A DNA stretch of 64,000 nucleotides from Croceibacterium salegens (GCF_009827435.1 NZ_WTYM01000059.1:1-64000), one strand, 5' to 3'. Positions 53,080 to 62,230 are shown, counted from the stretch's first letter. The notes: generated by a model from the sequence alone, not told the origin. Translations and numbers: made by a program.

Positions 53080-55023
53080 ATGTTCTCGTTTCGCCGTGCA
53101 CTTCTCGGATCCATTTCGCTCGCCCTGGTGAGCGCAACCGCAATACCTGTCGCTGCCGAACGGCCAGCCGAATATTTCGCCACGCCGCCGCGCATGTCGA
53201 ACCCGGTGATTTCGCCGAGCGGTAAATTCGTTGCCGCCGAGATGTCGCTTGAAGGCAAGCAGCAACTGGTGATCATTCCAACCGATCGCAGCCTTGGCGC
53301 GCCGGTACTGATCGGGGCGGGCGACTACGACCTGTGGGACCTGACCTGGGTGAACGACGACTGGATCCTGGTTCAAACAGGGATCGATGGTCGCGTCGAG
53401 GATGGCAAATTTGTCGATGGCGCGGAGGTTTACATTTCGCGCTACGTCGCTTTTCGCACCGACGGGAAGGAACAGCATGTCCTCCAGCCAAAGCTCGGCA
53501 AGATGCTGAGCGACGGCGGGACGGTGATCTGGACAGCCAAGGACGGTTCTCCCGAAATCCTGCTGCAGTACCGCACGTCCTACTACACTTGGGAGCAAGG
53601 GTTCTGGCCGCAGGTCATGCGGGTCGATGTCGCCAAGAACAGTTTCAAGCTCGACACCTCGCCGATCGAGGGAATCCAAAGATATTACGCCGATGCAGAC
53701 GGCGTCGTGAGGGTGGGCATCGGTTCGGAAAAGGAAGGCATCCGAAATCGCTTCGTCTATCGCTCGGGGCCGAAGGAACGGCTCAAGGAGGTTGCCAGCG
53801 TCGGCTACCAGGACGACCTTCTCGCGCCGCGCATGTTCTATCCCGACGGCAAGACGGCCCTCACCGTCAGCACCGAAAACGGTGTCGCCGCGTTGCGCAA
53901 GCTGGATCTCGCCACCATGACGCTGGGCGATGCTGTGTTCCATGTCGACGGGTACGACCTCGATGCCTGGTATACCGACGATCTCGGTTCGCAACTGCGC
54001 GGGGTCCGCTGGATCGACCAGATGCCACGGTATCGCTGGTTCTCGACTGATATGCAGCAGCTCCAGAGCCTGCTCGACCAAGGATTTCCTGGCCGTTTGG
54101 TGCAGATCGTTTCCAGCAGCCGCGACTATACCAAACACGTGATTTCCGTCGGCACGCCCTCGCAACCGGCATCGTACTACATCTTCGATGCAACCACGAA
54201 GAAGGTCAGCCTTCTCGCCAAGGCGCACGAGGAACTGTCGGCCGAACCCAATGGCCCGGTCTCGACCGTCGTCTACACCGCCCGCGACGGGTTGAAGATT
54301 CAGGCTGTGCTGACGCTGCCGCCGGGCAAGGAAGCGAAGAACCTGCCACTGATTCTCCTGCCGCACGGCGGACCGCAGTCGCGCGATTACGAGCGCTGGG
54401 ACTGGTGGTCGCAATTCCTCGCGGACCGCGGTTATGCCGTTCTCCAGCCCAACTATCGGGGCTCCGCCGGCTTCGGGGAGGGGTTCCTTGAGGCGGGTGA
54501 CGGCGAGTGGGGCCTCAAGATGCAGGACGACATCGTCGATGCGAAGAAGTGGGCGGTCGAACAGGGACTGGCCGACCCGGGCCGGGTCTGCGTGGTTGGC
54601 GCGTCATACGGCGGCTACGTCGCCATGCGTGCGGCCCAGCGTGACAGCGTCGAGTTTCGTTGCGCGGTGAGCTTTGCCGGCGTCTCCGATCTGCCGGCAA
54701 TGCTTGCTTCGGATCGTCAGTCGATCTTCGGCAAATTCATGAAGGAGTATTGGGAGAATCGCACCGGGGACCTTGCACAAGTCTCGCCCATCAAGTTTCC
54801 CGAACAGTTCGGCGCCCCGATCTTGCTGGTGCATGGCAAGGAGGACCTGCGCGTCCCGGTCGAACAGAGCCGCGACCTCAACGACGTGCTCAAGAAGGCA
54901 CACAAGCAGGTCGAATATGTCGAGCAGCCCGAAGGCGATCACCACTTCACGCGCACGGAAGACCGGCTGCAGTTCCTCCAGGTGATGGAAGCTTTCCTCG
55001 ACAGGTACAACCCAGCCGACTGA
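53080..55023 (+). CDS. Exported S9-family prolyl oligopeptidase-like peptidase
   Basis: Serine peptidase of 647 residues. A signal peptide (RRALLGSISLALVSATAIPVAA) is followed by a beta-propeller domain with repeated Asp/Gly-rich blades, then the alpha/beta-hydrolase domain: PHGGPQSRDYERWDWW, GAS(509)YGGYV with the nucleophile, LVHGKEDLRVPVEQS (Asp) and EGDHHF (His). All three catalytic residues are visible. The start at 53080 gives the signal. It lies 91 bases after the M3 peptidase in the same direction. Probably periplasmic peptide digestion, substrates unknown. Confidence 0.9.
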   Translation: MFSFRRALLGSISLALVSATAIPVAAERPAEYFATPPRMSNPVISPSGKFVAAEMSLEGKQQLVIIPTDRSLGAPVLIGAGDYDLWDLTWVNDDWILVQTGIDGRVEDGKFVDGAEVYISRYVAFRTDGKEQHVLQPKLGKMLSDGGTVIWTAKDGSPEILLQYRTSYYTWEQGFWPQVMRVDVAKNSFKLDTSPIEGIQRYYADADGVVRVGIGSEKEGIRNRFVYRSGPKERLKEVASVGYQDDLLAPRMFYPDGKTALTVSTENGVAALRKLDLATMTLGDAVFHVDGYDLDAWYTDDLGSQLRGVRWIDQMPRYRWFSTDMQQLQSLLDQGFPGRLVQIVSSSRDYTKHVISVGTPSQPASYYIFDATTKKVSLLAKAHEELSAEPNGPVSTVVYTARDGLKIQAVLTLPPGKEAKNLPLILLPHGGPQSRDYERWDWWSQFLADRGYAVLQPNYRGSAGFGEGFLEAGDGEWGLKMQDDIVDAKKWAVEQGLADPGRVCVVGASYGGYVAMRAAQRDSVEFRCAVSFAGVSDLPAMLASDRQSIFGKFMKEYWENRTGDLAQVSPIKFPEQFGAPILLVHGKEDLRVPVEQSRDLNDVLKKAHKQVEYVEQPEGDHHFTRTEDRLQFLQVMEAFLDRYNPAD

Positions 55024-55035
55024 GCTGCTTTGCCG

Positions 55036-56301
55036 TCAGCCGCCCTCGGCGCGGACCTTTGCCTGGTCAGCGGCGAGGCGGCGAGCGGCGAGCATGTAGT
55101 GCGCTCCGGCCCAGAGGTAGGCCAGTGCGGAAATCGCCATGGCATAGGCCAGGCCTTGCGCCGGGCCGTAGCGGGGCGACAGCGAGTCGCTGACGAAGCC
55201 GATGACCAAGGGCCCTGCTCCCCCGGCAAGGCCGTAGACCACGCCGAGCAGCGCGCTCGCGGTCGCCCGCATGCGCGGGTGCATGAGGTTCTGCAGCGTG
55301 GCGAAGGTAATTCCGAGGTAGCCGAACATGAAGACGGTCGAGATGCTGACCAGTGTCAGCAGCACGGTCAGGTCGCCGCGGGTGATCGCGAAGGCGTAGA
55401 GGGGGCCGCCGATGAGCAGGCAGACACCGGGCACCAGGGCGTAGGCCGCCGGGTGCTTCTCGCCGAACCTGTCGCCGAGCCAGCCCGACAGCACCACCGA
55501 GATCGCCGCCGGCAGGCTGGCGGTGACCCCGGCGTAGAGCCCCGCCTCGCCGATCCCGAGCGCGAACTGCCGCATCATCAGCGAGGTGAAGAAGTAATTG
55601 ATGCCGAACCCCAGCGTCGCCGCGATCGTCGATCCGATCACCAGGTTGCGCGCGCTCGGCAGGCCGAACAGCCGTGTCACCACCCGGCCGAGCGAGGGCA
55701 CTTCGTCGCTGGCGCCGGCGTCGTGCCGTCCGCGTGTCGGCTCCTCGATGAACAGCCAGGCGAGCACGGCCAGCACCGCACCGGGAATGGCCGCCATGAG
55801 GAAGGTGAAGCGCCAGTCGTAGGACTGGGCGATGGCGCCGCCTCCGACGAAGCCGATGAAGGCTCCAACCGGTGGGGCGAGCAACAACACCGAGATAGCA
55901 AGGCCGCGCCGGTTGGCCGGGAAATAGTCTGCGATCACCGACTGGTTCCCGGGCAGTCCGATTGCCTCGCCCACACCGACGCCGACCCGGGCGAGCAGCA
56001 ACTGAGTCCAGGTTCCCGCCCAGCCGCAGGCGGCAGTGGCGAGCGACCACAGCATTGTGCCGGCCGAAATCAGCGTCAGCCGGCGGAACCGCTCGGCAAG
56101 ACGGGCTATGACGATCGCGAGCACGATATTGACCGCGGCATAAGCGAAGCCGAGCAGCGAGACCTGAGTGTCGCTGAGGCCGAACTCCGCCTTGAGCGGC
56201 TCGACCAGCACATTGACGACGATGCGGTCGACGAAGCCGACGGTGGCGATGCCGGCAAGGATGGTCAGCGCCAGCCAGGGCGCGTCGCGGCGCGTTTTCA
56301 T
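55036..56301 (-). CDS. Spinster-like MFS transporter
   Basis: Major facilitator of 421 residues with 12 predicted membrane helices. The conserved loops are FGLSDTQVSLLGFAYAAVNIVLAIVIARLAERFRRL and the Spinster-type VGEAIGLPGNQSVIADYFPANRRGLAISVLLL. Family members export lipids, sphingosine-like compounds or small metabolites; in this sphingolipid-making lineage that is suggestive but not evidence. The ATG at 56301 is chosen because upstream codons in frame overlap the divergent TIR gene promoter. Confidence 0.87.
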   Translation of the reverse strand: MKTRRDAPWLALTILAGIATVGFVDRIVVNVLVEPLKAEFGLSDTQVSLLGFAYAAVNIVLAIVIARLAERFRRLTLISAGTMLWSLATAACGWAGTWTQLLLARVGVGVGEAIGLPGNQSVIADYFPANRRGLAISVLLLAPPVGAFIGFVGGGAIAQSYDWRFTFLMAAIPGAVLAVLAWLFIEEPTRGRHDAGASDEVPSLGRVVTRLFGLPSARNLVIGSTIAATLGFGINYFFTSLMMRQFALGIGEAGLYAGVTASLPAAISVVLSGWLGDRFGEKHPAAYALVPGVCLLIGGPLYAFAITRGDLTVLLTLVSISTVFMFGYLGITFATLQNLMHPRMRATASALLGVVYGLAGGAGPLVIGFVSDSLSPRYGPAQGLAYAMAISALAYLWAGAHYMLAARRLAADQAKVRAEGG

Positions 56302-56437
56302 GTGAGGCTCCCTCCCGATCCTGGTTGCCGGGGCATAGCCTGCGGCGAGCGCCTTGCGCCAGCGAAACCGGGTGCGCGGCATTGCTCCCTTGTCATATAA
56401 CGGGGCCTCCGGAATAAAGCGCACTCGGCGCGCAGCT

Positions 56438-58336
56438 ATGAGTGCCGACAAGGGGAAAAGCTTGGCCGCACCCGACATCTTCCTGTCCTACAACCGCGAG
56501 GACGCCGCGCGGGCGAAGCACTTTGCCGATGGCTTCGCGGCCGAGGGGCTCGAGGTCTGGTGGGACGTCGCCCTGCGTTCGGGCGAGGCCTACGACGAAG
56601 TGACCGAAGCGGCGCTGAGGAACGCCCGGGCCGTCGTCGTGCTCTGGTCGAAGAAGTCCGTTGTCTCGCGCTGGGTGCGTGCAGAGGCGACGCTGGCGGA
56701 GCGCAACAAAACCCTGATCCCCGTAACGATCGAGCAGTGCGACCGGCCGATCATGTTCGAGCTGGTGCAGACTGCCGAACTGGCGCACTGGCAGGGCGAT
56801 CCCGGCGATCCGGCATGGCGGACCTTCGCCGGCCATGTGCGCGACTTCGTCGGCAAGGGAAGTGCCGCGACCGCTCAGCCGGTCGGCACGGCACCGGACC
56901 AGGTCTCGATTGCCGTCCTGCCATTTGCCAACATGTCGGACGATGCCGAGCAGGAGTATTTCGCAGACGGGATCAGCGAGGACATCATTACCGACCTGTC
57001 CAAGGTCTCGGCGCTGTTCGTGATCGCCCGCAACACCGCCTTCACCTTCAAGGGCAAGCACGTCGACATCAAGGACGTCGCCCGCCAGTTCGGTGTCACC
57101 CATGTGCTCGAAGGCAGCGTTCGCAAGGCGGGCAACCGCGTACGGGTGACGGCCCAGCTGATCGACGGAGCCACCGGCGGGCATGTCTGGGCCGAACGCT
57201 ACGACCGCGAACTGGCCGACATCTTCGAGATCCAGGACGAGCTTTCTGAGGCGATCGTCGGTGCGCTAAAAGTCCGCCTGCTGCCGAGCGAGAAACGCGA
57301 GATAGAGAACCGCGGCACGCGCAATGCCGAGGCATACGATCATTACATCCGCGCCCGCGCGCTGCGCGCGTCTATGGACTTCGGCAACCTGGCAAAGGCG
57401 ACCGACGCCTATCGCGATGCGGTCCGCATTGATCCCGCCTTCGCCTCCGCTTGGGCAGGTCTCGCCACCATCCAGCAGAATCTCGGCTTGTTCACACGAC
57501 CCACCGAGGCGGAAAGGGCGGAGATAACGCGCAGCTATGCCCGCGCTGTGCAGCTCGGCCCCGACCAGCCCGACGTTGCCGCGCTGCGCCTGTTGCGGTC
57601 GGCGAATGCGTTCGACTGGCCGGCCGTGGAGGAGGGCATCGCCTACTTTGTCGAACGCGGCGACAACAACTGGTCGGTGGTGAGCCACGCGATGCTGGCG
57701 CTGGGGCGGGCGCAGGAAGCAGTTGAACAACAGTCCAAGGTCGTCCGGTCCGATCCTCTGTCGCTGGGCGGATCCTATGTCCTGCAGCACAATCTCAGCT
57801 GTGCCGGCCGGCTGGAAGAAGCCGATCGCGAATTCGAGCGGTGCCACGAAATTCATCCGACCGCGAGCGCGACCGTCTGGCAGGCCCTGGTGCGGGCAAT
57901 GGCGACGCGCGATCATGACAGGGTCTTTGGCCTCTACGCCAGCCAACTCGGTAGCGGGATGGAGCAGCGGCAGCCCTATGCTCGCGATCTTGTCGCTGTG
58001 AAAGACGATCCGGCGGCCGCGCTCGAAGTAATCCGAGAGGCCCTGACCGATCCGCAGCTCCAGTTTCCGCTGCACCTCACCAGCCTTGCGCACTGGTTTG
58101 CCTACTACGGAGACGACGAGACGGTGCTCGCAATCTTTCGGGAGGGCCCAAGCAGCGAGCAGCCGCTCCATTTCATGCAGGAGCATTGGCAACCCGGGTT
58201 CGCGCGGGTGCGGCAGTCGACCGGGTTCAAGGACCTCCTGCGTGATGCGGGCCTGGCCGACTACTGGCGCGCGACGGACCGTTGGGGCGAATTCGCTCGT
58301 CCGGTTGGCGAGGACGACTTCGAGATCATCGCCTAG
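56438..58336 (+). CDS. TIR-domain protein with TolB-like and TPR modules
   Basis: Protein of 632 residues with an unusual order. Residues about 12-110 form a TIR domain (DIFLSYNREDAARAKHFADGF, WWDVALRSGEAYDEV, SVVSRWVRAEATLAE), with E83 in the position of the catalytic glutamate of NAD-cleaving TIRs. Residues about 155-275 are a TolB-N/adenylate-cyclase-associated module (SIAVLPFANMSDDAEQEYFADGISEDIITDLS, VTHVLEGSVRKAGNRVRVTAQLIDGATGGHVWAERYDR). TPR repeats follow from about 300. There is no membrane helix or signal. Bacterial relatives carry a wHTH or cyclase domain where this has TIR. Its role is unknown. Confidence 0.85.
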   Translation: MSADKGKSLAAPDIFLSYNREDAARAKHFADGFAAEGLEVWWDVALRSGEAYDEVTEAALRNARAVVVLWSKKSVVSRWVRAEATLAERNKTLIPVTIEQCDRPIMFELVQTAELAHWQGDPGDPAWRTFAGHVRDFVGKGSAATAQPVGTAPDQVSIAVLPFANMSDDAEQEYFADGISEDIITDLSKVSALFVIARNTAFTFKGKHVDIKDVARQFGVTHVLEGSVRKAGNRVRVTAQLIDGATGGHVWAERYDRELADIFEIQDELSEAIVGALKVRLLPSEKREIENRGTRNAEAYDHYIRARALRASMDFGNLAKATDAYRDAVRIDPAFASAWAGLATIQQNLGLFTRPTEAERAEITRSYARAVQLGPDQPDVAALRLLRSANAFDWPAVEEGIAYFVERGDNNWSVVSHAMLALGRAQEAVEQQSKVVRSDPLSLGGSYVLQHNLSCAGRLEEADREFERCHEIHPTASATVWQALVRAMATRDHDRVFGLYASQLGSGMEQRQPYARDLVAVKDDPAAALEVIREALTDPQLQFPLHLTSLAHWFAYYGDDETVLAIFREGPSSEQPLHFMQEHWQPGFARVRQSTGFKDLLRDAGLADYWRATDRWGEFARPVGEDDFEIIA

Positions 58337-58388
58337 ACGCGACGAGGCAGCGCCACACTCGTGACGCGGCCCCTTCGGTCGTTGCGGG

Positions 58389-58760
58389 TCAAATCGTCGC
58401 CGGGCGGTTGTCACGCACCCAGCGGCCGACCTTGCGGCCGTATTGTGCGATCTGGTGCATGTTGAAGAAGTGCCAGAAGCCCAGCACCAGCACCGCGAGG
58501 CCAACCTTGGTGGCGACGAAGCGGATCGCGTCGGCAATGGTCTCGGGCTCGCTGCCGAACTGCAGGGTCAGCAGGATGAAGCCGAGGTTGACGAGGTAGA
58601 ACCCGACCACCAGCAGGTGGTTGGTGCTGCGCGCCAGCGTCTCGTCGTGGCCGAAGCAGTCGATCAGGAAGATCACCCCGTTGGTGCTGAGCGTCCGCGC
58701 GACCCACACCGTCATGCCGATGGCGAAGGCGAGATAGGCGAAATAGCTGACTTCGGTCAT
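58389..58760 (-). CDS. Small membrane protein of a regulator-linked pair (1)
   Basis: Protein of 123 residues with several hydrophobic helices: EVSYFAYLAFAIGMTVWVARTLS, LLVVGFYLVNLGFILLTLQF and FVATKVGLAVLVLGFWHFFNM, and a conserved-looking HQIAQYGRKVGRWVR tail. I do not recognise the family with certainty. It starts 12 bases downstream of the second membrane gene in the same direction, so the two are an operon. The operator TTCTGT-N4-ACAGAA lies upstream of that operon. A role in envelope stress or ion traffic is possible, not shown. Confidence 0.7.
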   Translation of the reverse strand: MTEVSYFAYLAFAIGMTVWVARTLSTNGVIFLIDCFGHDETLARSTNHLLVVGFYLVNLGFILLTLQFGSEPETIADAIRFVATKVGLAVLVLGFWHFFNMHQIAQYGRKVGRWVRDNRPATI

Positions 58761-58772
58761 GGTGCGTCTCCT

Positions 58773-59237
58773 TCAGTGGATCAGGTCGTGGATGGGCTTG
58801 GCGGGTTGGTCGGGAGGTTCGGGGTCACTGGCCCAGCGCAGGCCTTCGCGCCAATAGCCCCACGTGGTGGCGGTGATGGCGCCGGCTAGCGTTCCCGGGA
58901 CCGCCAGGGTTAGAGCCAGTCCCAGCCAATCGCTGGCAATCCCGAATGTCATGACAGGAATAAGGAAGCCGAAGAGTGCGCCCAACACGCCATAGTTGAC
59001 GGCGGTTTCGCAGTCCCAGCGGCGCAAAATGGCGGTGAGCGGCAGTCCAATGACGAGCGCTGCAGCAAAGGTTATTCCGAACGAATACCAGAGGGGCATG
59101 GTGACGATCGCGATACCGAGTGCGTCGACTTGGCCCCCCTCGAGTACGGCAGGCAAAGTAAAGATCAGCATGGGCGCGCCTCCTGCAAAGGCTCCCATTG
59201 CGACAGAGCGAAGGAATGCGAGTAGCGCGACCTTCAT
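58773..59237 (-). CDS. Small membrane protein of a regulator-linked pair (2)
   Basis: Protein of 154 residues with four hydrophobic stretches (FAGGAPMLIFTLPAVL, VTMPLWYSFGITFAAALVIGLPLTAIL, VNYGVLGALFGFLIPVMTFGI, LGLALTLAVPGTLAGAI). AGGAG is placed upstream of the ATG at 59237, which is preferred over one at 59306 because the longer form would run through the operator. It is first gene of the two-gene membrane operon. The dyad TTCTGT-N4-ACAGAA lies 17-32 bases upstream of the start, where a repressor would block transcription or the ribosome site. Family not recognised. Confidence 0.7.
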   Translation of the reverse strand: MKVALLAFLRSVAMGAFAGGAPMLIFTLPAVLEGGQVDALGIAIVTMPLWYSFGITFAAALVIGLPLTAILRRWDCETAVNYGVLGALFGFLIPVMTFGIASDWLGLALTLAVPGTLAGAITATTWGYWREGLRWASDPEPPDQPAKPIHDLIH

Positions 59238-59253
59238 CGTGACCTCCTGTAAA

Positions 59254-59269
59254 TTCTGTAGAAACAGAA
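59254..59269. promoter_or_regulatory. Operator-like dyad upstream of the membrane operon
   Basis: TTCTGT (59254-59259) and ACAGAA (59264-59269) flank AGAA. The half-sites and four-base spacing are identical to those of the perfect palindrome at the regulator's own start (59884-59903), which strongly suggests that the same dimer binds both. Confidence 0.7.
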
Positions 59270-59318
59270 ATTGAGGGATGCGTAAGTTGGACAGGGTGTG
59301 GCTCACACCTGATTGATC

Positions 59319-59885
59319 CTAGTTTCCGGTCTGGTTGCGGGTGGGGACGAAGCGAGCGACCTTGCCGCCAAGCTTCATCAGGGCGATCAGGGTCGAGCGC
59401 GGCAGGCGGCGGATATCGTCGTACCAGTTGGCGAGGGTGCCCATGAAGTCGTGCATTCGCCCGATCCGCTCGCGGATATGGGCGGGCACGTCCTCGCGTC
59501 CTTCAAGCTGCGCTGCGAGGTCGGAAAGGACCATGATCGTCGGATCGATCTCGCGCTTCTTGCGCTCGATCACGATCTTCATGAGCATGTCCCACAGGTC
59601 GGTCTCGGCGAGGAAATGGTCGCGCCGGTCGCCCGACACGTGGGTGCGGCGGACTATGCCGTAGCCCTGCAGTTCCTTCAAAGCGTTCGAGACGTTGCTG
59701 CGCGCGAGGCCGAGTTCGTCGCAGATTTCTTCGGCGTGCAGCGGGCGGTCGGACAGGTATAGCAGGGCGTGGACCTGGCTGACCGACCGATTGACGCCCC
59801 AATGCGAACCCATCTCCCCCCAGTGGAGGATGAAGGCTTCGGCTTCCGGGATGTCGCTGATCGCCACGACTCGTCTTCCATTCAT
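59319..59885 (-). CDS. GbsR/MarR-type transcriptional regulator
   Basis: Winged-helix regulator of 188 residues. The DNA-binding domain is seen as VNRSVSQVHALLYLSDRPLHAEEICDELGLARSNVSNALKELQGYGIVRRTHVSGDRRDHFLAE, characteristic of the GbsR/MarR group. The C-terminal helices (LMKIVIERKKREIDP...) provide dimerisation and perhaps ligand binding. A 20-base perfect palindrome overlaps its start codon and repeats as a half-identical dyad before the adjacent membrane operon, so autoregulation plus control of that operon is likely. The ATG at 59885 is the first in frame with the family alignment. Confidence 0.85.
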   Translation of the reverse strand: MNGRRVVAISDIPEAEAFILHWGEMGSHWGVNRSVSQVHALLYLSDRPLHAEEICDELGLARSNVSNALKELQGYGIVRRTHVSGDRRDHFLAETDLWDMLMKIVIERKKREIDPTIMVLSDLAAQLEGREDVPAHIRERIGRMHDFMGTLANWYDDIRRLPRSTLIALMKLGGKVARFVPTRNQTGN

Positions 59886-59903
59886 TTCTGTAATTACAGA
59901 AAT
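59884..59903. promoter_or_regulatory. Perfect 20-bp palindrome over the regulator start
   Basis: ATTTCTGTAATTACAGAAAT is a perfect palindrome with half-sites TTCTGT and ACAGAA separated by AATT. It overlaps the start codon of the GbsR/MarR-type gene. This is a very probable autoregulatory operator; binding there would block translation initiation region transcription directly. Confidence 0.75.
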
Positions 59904-59950
59904 AGACGGATGTTGCGCATTGTCAACACATTGCCGCTCGCCAAACAGAA

Positions 59951-60634
59951 CTAGACCGCCCGGTAGTCCGCGGTGATCGAGCCGGCCGCCGCGAGTTCTT
60001 CTTCGTGGCTTGCCTCGCGCCACGTTTCGGCCAGCGCCTGCCGTTCCCAGTCGAGCATCGCCGGATGATCGAGCACGCGCTCGACCCACGCCTGGCCCTT
60101 GCCGACATCGAGACCGTAGGTGCGGATGCGGAAGGCGACCGGGGCGTAGAAGGCATCGGCGGCGGTAAACTCGGGGCCGCACAGCCATGGTCCATTGAAG
60201 CGCTCGATTCCCTGTTCGAAGATCTCCCGAACACGCGAAACGTTGCGCTGCAGGGCTGCGGAATGCGGCTTCGTCGCCACGCGAACGCCGACGTTCATCG
60301 TGCAATCGTTGCGCAGGGCCGAAAAGCCGCCGTGCATCTCGGCGACCACGCACTGGGCGAAGGCGCGCGCGGCGGGTGCCTCGGGCCAGACGCCTTCGTG
60401 GCGGTCGGCGAGATAGAGCGCGATGCCCAAGGAGTCCCACACCGTCGCTTCGCCGTCGAGCAGCACCGGCACCTGCCCGGTCGGCGAGAAGGCGCGGAAA
60501 TCCTCGAAGTTGTCCGGCTTGGTGAACTGTTCGAGGCGGTCCTCGAAGGGAATGTCGAGCGCTTTCATCAGCAGCCAGGGCCGCAGCGACCAACTCGAAT
60601 AATTCCGGTTTGCGGTAATCAGCGTGTAGGCCAT
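59951..60634 (-). CDS. Glutathione S-transferase family protein
   Basis: GST-fold protein of 227 residues. The N-terminal thioredoxin-like domain has ANRNYSSWSLRPWLLM (catalytic Ser-type region) and the cis-Pro in TGQVPVLLDGEATVWDSLGIALYL with the SLGIA glutathione site. The C-terminal helical domain carries FTAADAFYAPVAFRIRTYG. This resembles the YfcF/maleylacetoacetate-isomerase-like group. The substrate is unknown. It stands 65 bases from the regulator gene and is not in its operator set. Confidence 0.88.
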   Translation of the reverse strand: MAYTLITANRNYSSWSLRPWLLMKALDIPFEDRLEQFTKPDNFEDFRAFSPTGQVPVLLDGEATVWDSLGIALYLADRHEGVWPEAPAARAFAQCVVAEMHGGFSALRNDCTMNVGVRVATKPHSAALQRNVSRVREIFEQGIERFNGPWLCGPEFTAADAFYAPVAFRIRTYGLDVGKGQAWVERVLDHPAMLDWERQALAETWREASHEEELAAAGSITADYRAV

Positions 60635-60700
60635 GAGCCCTCCTTCCGCTTTCTCGCTAGCGCGGAAGCGGGCGCCGCGCCAATCAAGCGATCGGCGCGG

Positions 60701-60719
60701 CGCATAAGCCGGGCTTATG
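60701..60719 (-). terminator. Hairpin between the CoA-transferase operon and the GST gene
   Basis: GCATAAG (60701-60707) and CTTATGC (60713-60719) form a perfect seven-pair stem around CCGGG, just after the subunit B stop at 60728. No T-run follows, so this is a weak terminator or 3'-end structure. Confidence 0.45.
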
Positions 60720-60727
60720 CCGCAAGG

Positions 60728-61390
60728 TCAGGCGGTGTAGTTCGCCGTGGTCTTGGCCGCGACCTCGTCGGCCGTGACGCCCGGCGCCAGCTCGACCAGC
60801 TTGAACGGGCTCGCATGGTCGGGGCGCTGGAACACGCACAGGTCGGTGATGATCATGTCGACCACGTTGGTCCCGGTCAGCGGCAGCGTGCATTCGGGAA
60901 TGAACTTGGGATCGCCGTTCTTGGAGACGTGCTCCATCACCACGATGATCTTCTTCACGCCTGCGACGAGGTCCATCGCTCCGCCCATGCCTTTGACCAT
61001 TTTGCCGGGGATCATCCAATTGGCGATGTCGCCCTTCTCGCTGACCTCCATCGCCCCGAGCACGGTCAGGTCGATGTGCCCGCCGCGGATCATGGCGAAA
61101 CTGGCGGCGCTGTCGAAGTAGGCGCTATGCGGCAGCTCGCTGATGGTCTGCTTGCCGGCGTTGATCAGGTCGGCGTCGACCTCGTCGTCGTACGGGAACG
61201 GGCCGATCCCGAGCATCCCGTTCTCGCTCTGCAGCGTGACCTGCATGCCCGCCGGGATGTGATTTGCGACAAGCGTCGGGATGCCGATGCCGAGGTTGAC
61301 GTAGTAGCCGTCCTCAAGCTCCTGTGCGGCGCGCGCGGCCATCTGGTCGCGGGTCCAGCCTTTGGTCAGGTGGTCATGGGTGGTCATCAT
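60728..61390 (-). CDS. scoB: 3-oxoacid CoA-transferase subunit B
   Basis: Second subunit of the enzyme moving CoA from succinyl-CoA to acetoacetate in ketone-body use. The catalytic glutamate is E56 in [11 protein letters not shown]. Other family segments are [42 protein letters not shown] and VVMEHVSK. Length 220 is standard. The start overlaps the subunit A stop as ATGATG/TGA, so the two are translationally coupled and form one alpha2-beta2 enzyme. Confidence 0.93.
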   Translation of the reverse strand: MMTTHDHLTKGWTRDQMAARAAQELEDGYYVNLGIGIPTLVANHIPAGMQVTLQSENGMLGIGPFPYDDEVDADLINAGKQTISELPHSAYFDSAASFAMIRGGHIDLTVLGAMEVSEKGDIANWMIPGKMVKGMGGAMDLVAGVKKIIVVMEHVSKNGDPKFIPECTLPLTGTNVVDMIITDLCVFQRPDHASPFKLVELAPGVTADEVAAKTTANYTA

Positions 61391-62094
61391 GCCGCCTCCC
61401 GCTCGCGCACGGTGCGGAACTCGATCTTCTTGTCGTAGGGCGCGCCGAGCACCATGCGCTGGACGTAGACGCCGGGCAGGTGGATGCAGTCGGGGTTGAG
61501 CTCGCCCGGCTTCACGATTTCCTCGACCTCGACCACGGTGATCTTGCCGCAAGTGGCGGCCGGCAAGTTGAAGTTGCGCGCGGTCTTGCGGAACTGGAGG
61601 TTGCCGGTCTCGTCGGCCTTCCACGCCTTGACGATGGCGAGGTCGGCGAAGATCCCGCGCTCGAGGATGTAGTCCTCACCGTCGAAAGTCTTCACTTCCT
61701 TGCCCTCGGCCACCTGCGTGCCGACGCCGGTCTTGGTGTAGAAGCCGGGAATGCCCGCGCCGCCGGCGCGCATGCGCTCGGCCAGAGTACCCTGCGGGCA
61801 GAACTCGACCTCGAGTTCGCCGGCGAGGTACTGGCGCTCGAATTCCTTGTTCTCGCCGACATAGGAACTGATCATCTTCTTCACCTGCCGGGTGCGCAGC
61901 AGCTTGCCGATGCCTTCGTTGTCGATCCCGGCGTTGTTGCTGGCGAAGGTCAGGTCCTTCACGCCGCTGGCCTGGATCGCGTCGAGAAGCCGTTCGGGAA
62001 CGCCGCACAGGCCGAAGCCGCCGCTGGCGATGAGCATGCCGTCGCGCAGCACCCCGTCGAGGGCTGCGGCGGCGTTGGGATAGAGTTTCTGCAT
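61387..62094 (-). CDS. scoA: 3-oxoacid CoA-transferase subunit A
   Basis: First subunit of succinyl-CoA:3-ketoacid CoA-transferase. Segments [78 protein letters not shown] and the C-terminal PGVYVQRMV are diagnostic. Length is 235 residues. It is first in the operon; its promoter must lie in the 425-base region to the right, which it shares with the oppositely read leader of the CDC48-type gene. Confidence 0.94.
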   Translation of the reverse strand: MQKLYPNAAAALDGVLRDGMLIASGGFGLCGVPERLLDAIQASGVKDLTFASNNAGIDNEGIGKLLRTRQVKKMISSYVGENKEFERQYLAGELEVEFCPQGTLAERMRAGGAGIPGFYTKTGVGTQVAEGKEVKTFDGEDYILERGIFADLAIVKAWKADETGNLQFRKTARNFNLPAATCGKITVVEVEEIVKPGELNPDCIHLPGVYVQRMVLGAPYDKKIEFRTVREREAA

Positions 62095-62230
62095 GCGGCC
62101 CGGTTAGCGCCTCGATTTGCCCGAGTCACGCCCTGTCTGAAGGTCAAAACAACAAAATGGTGCAACGCAACGTGAATGGGGCCTCAGGTCCTTGAAGCCT
62201 ATTTGGCGCATTTTTAGCGTTTAAAAACAA

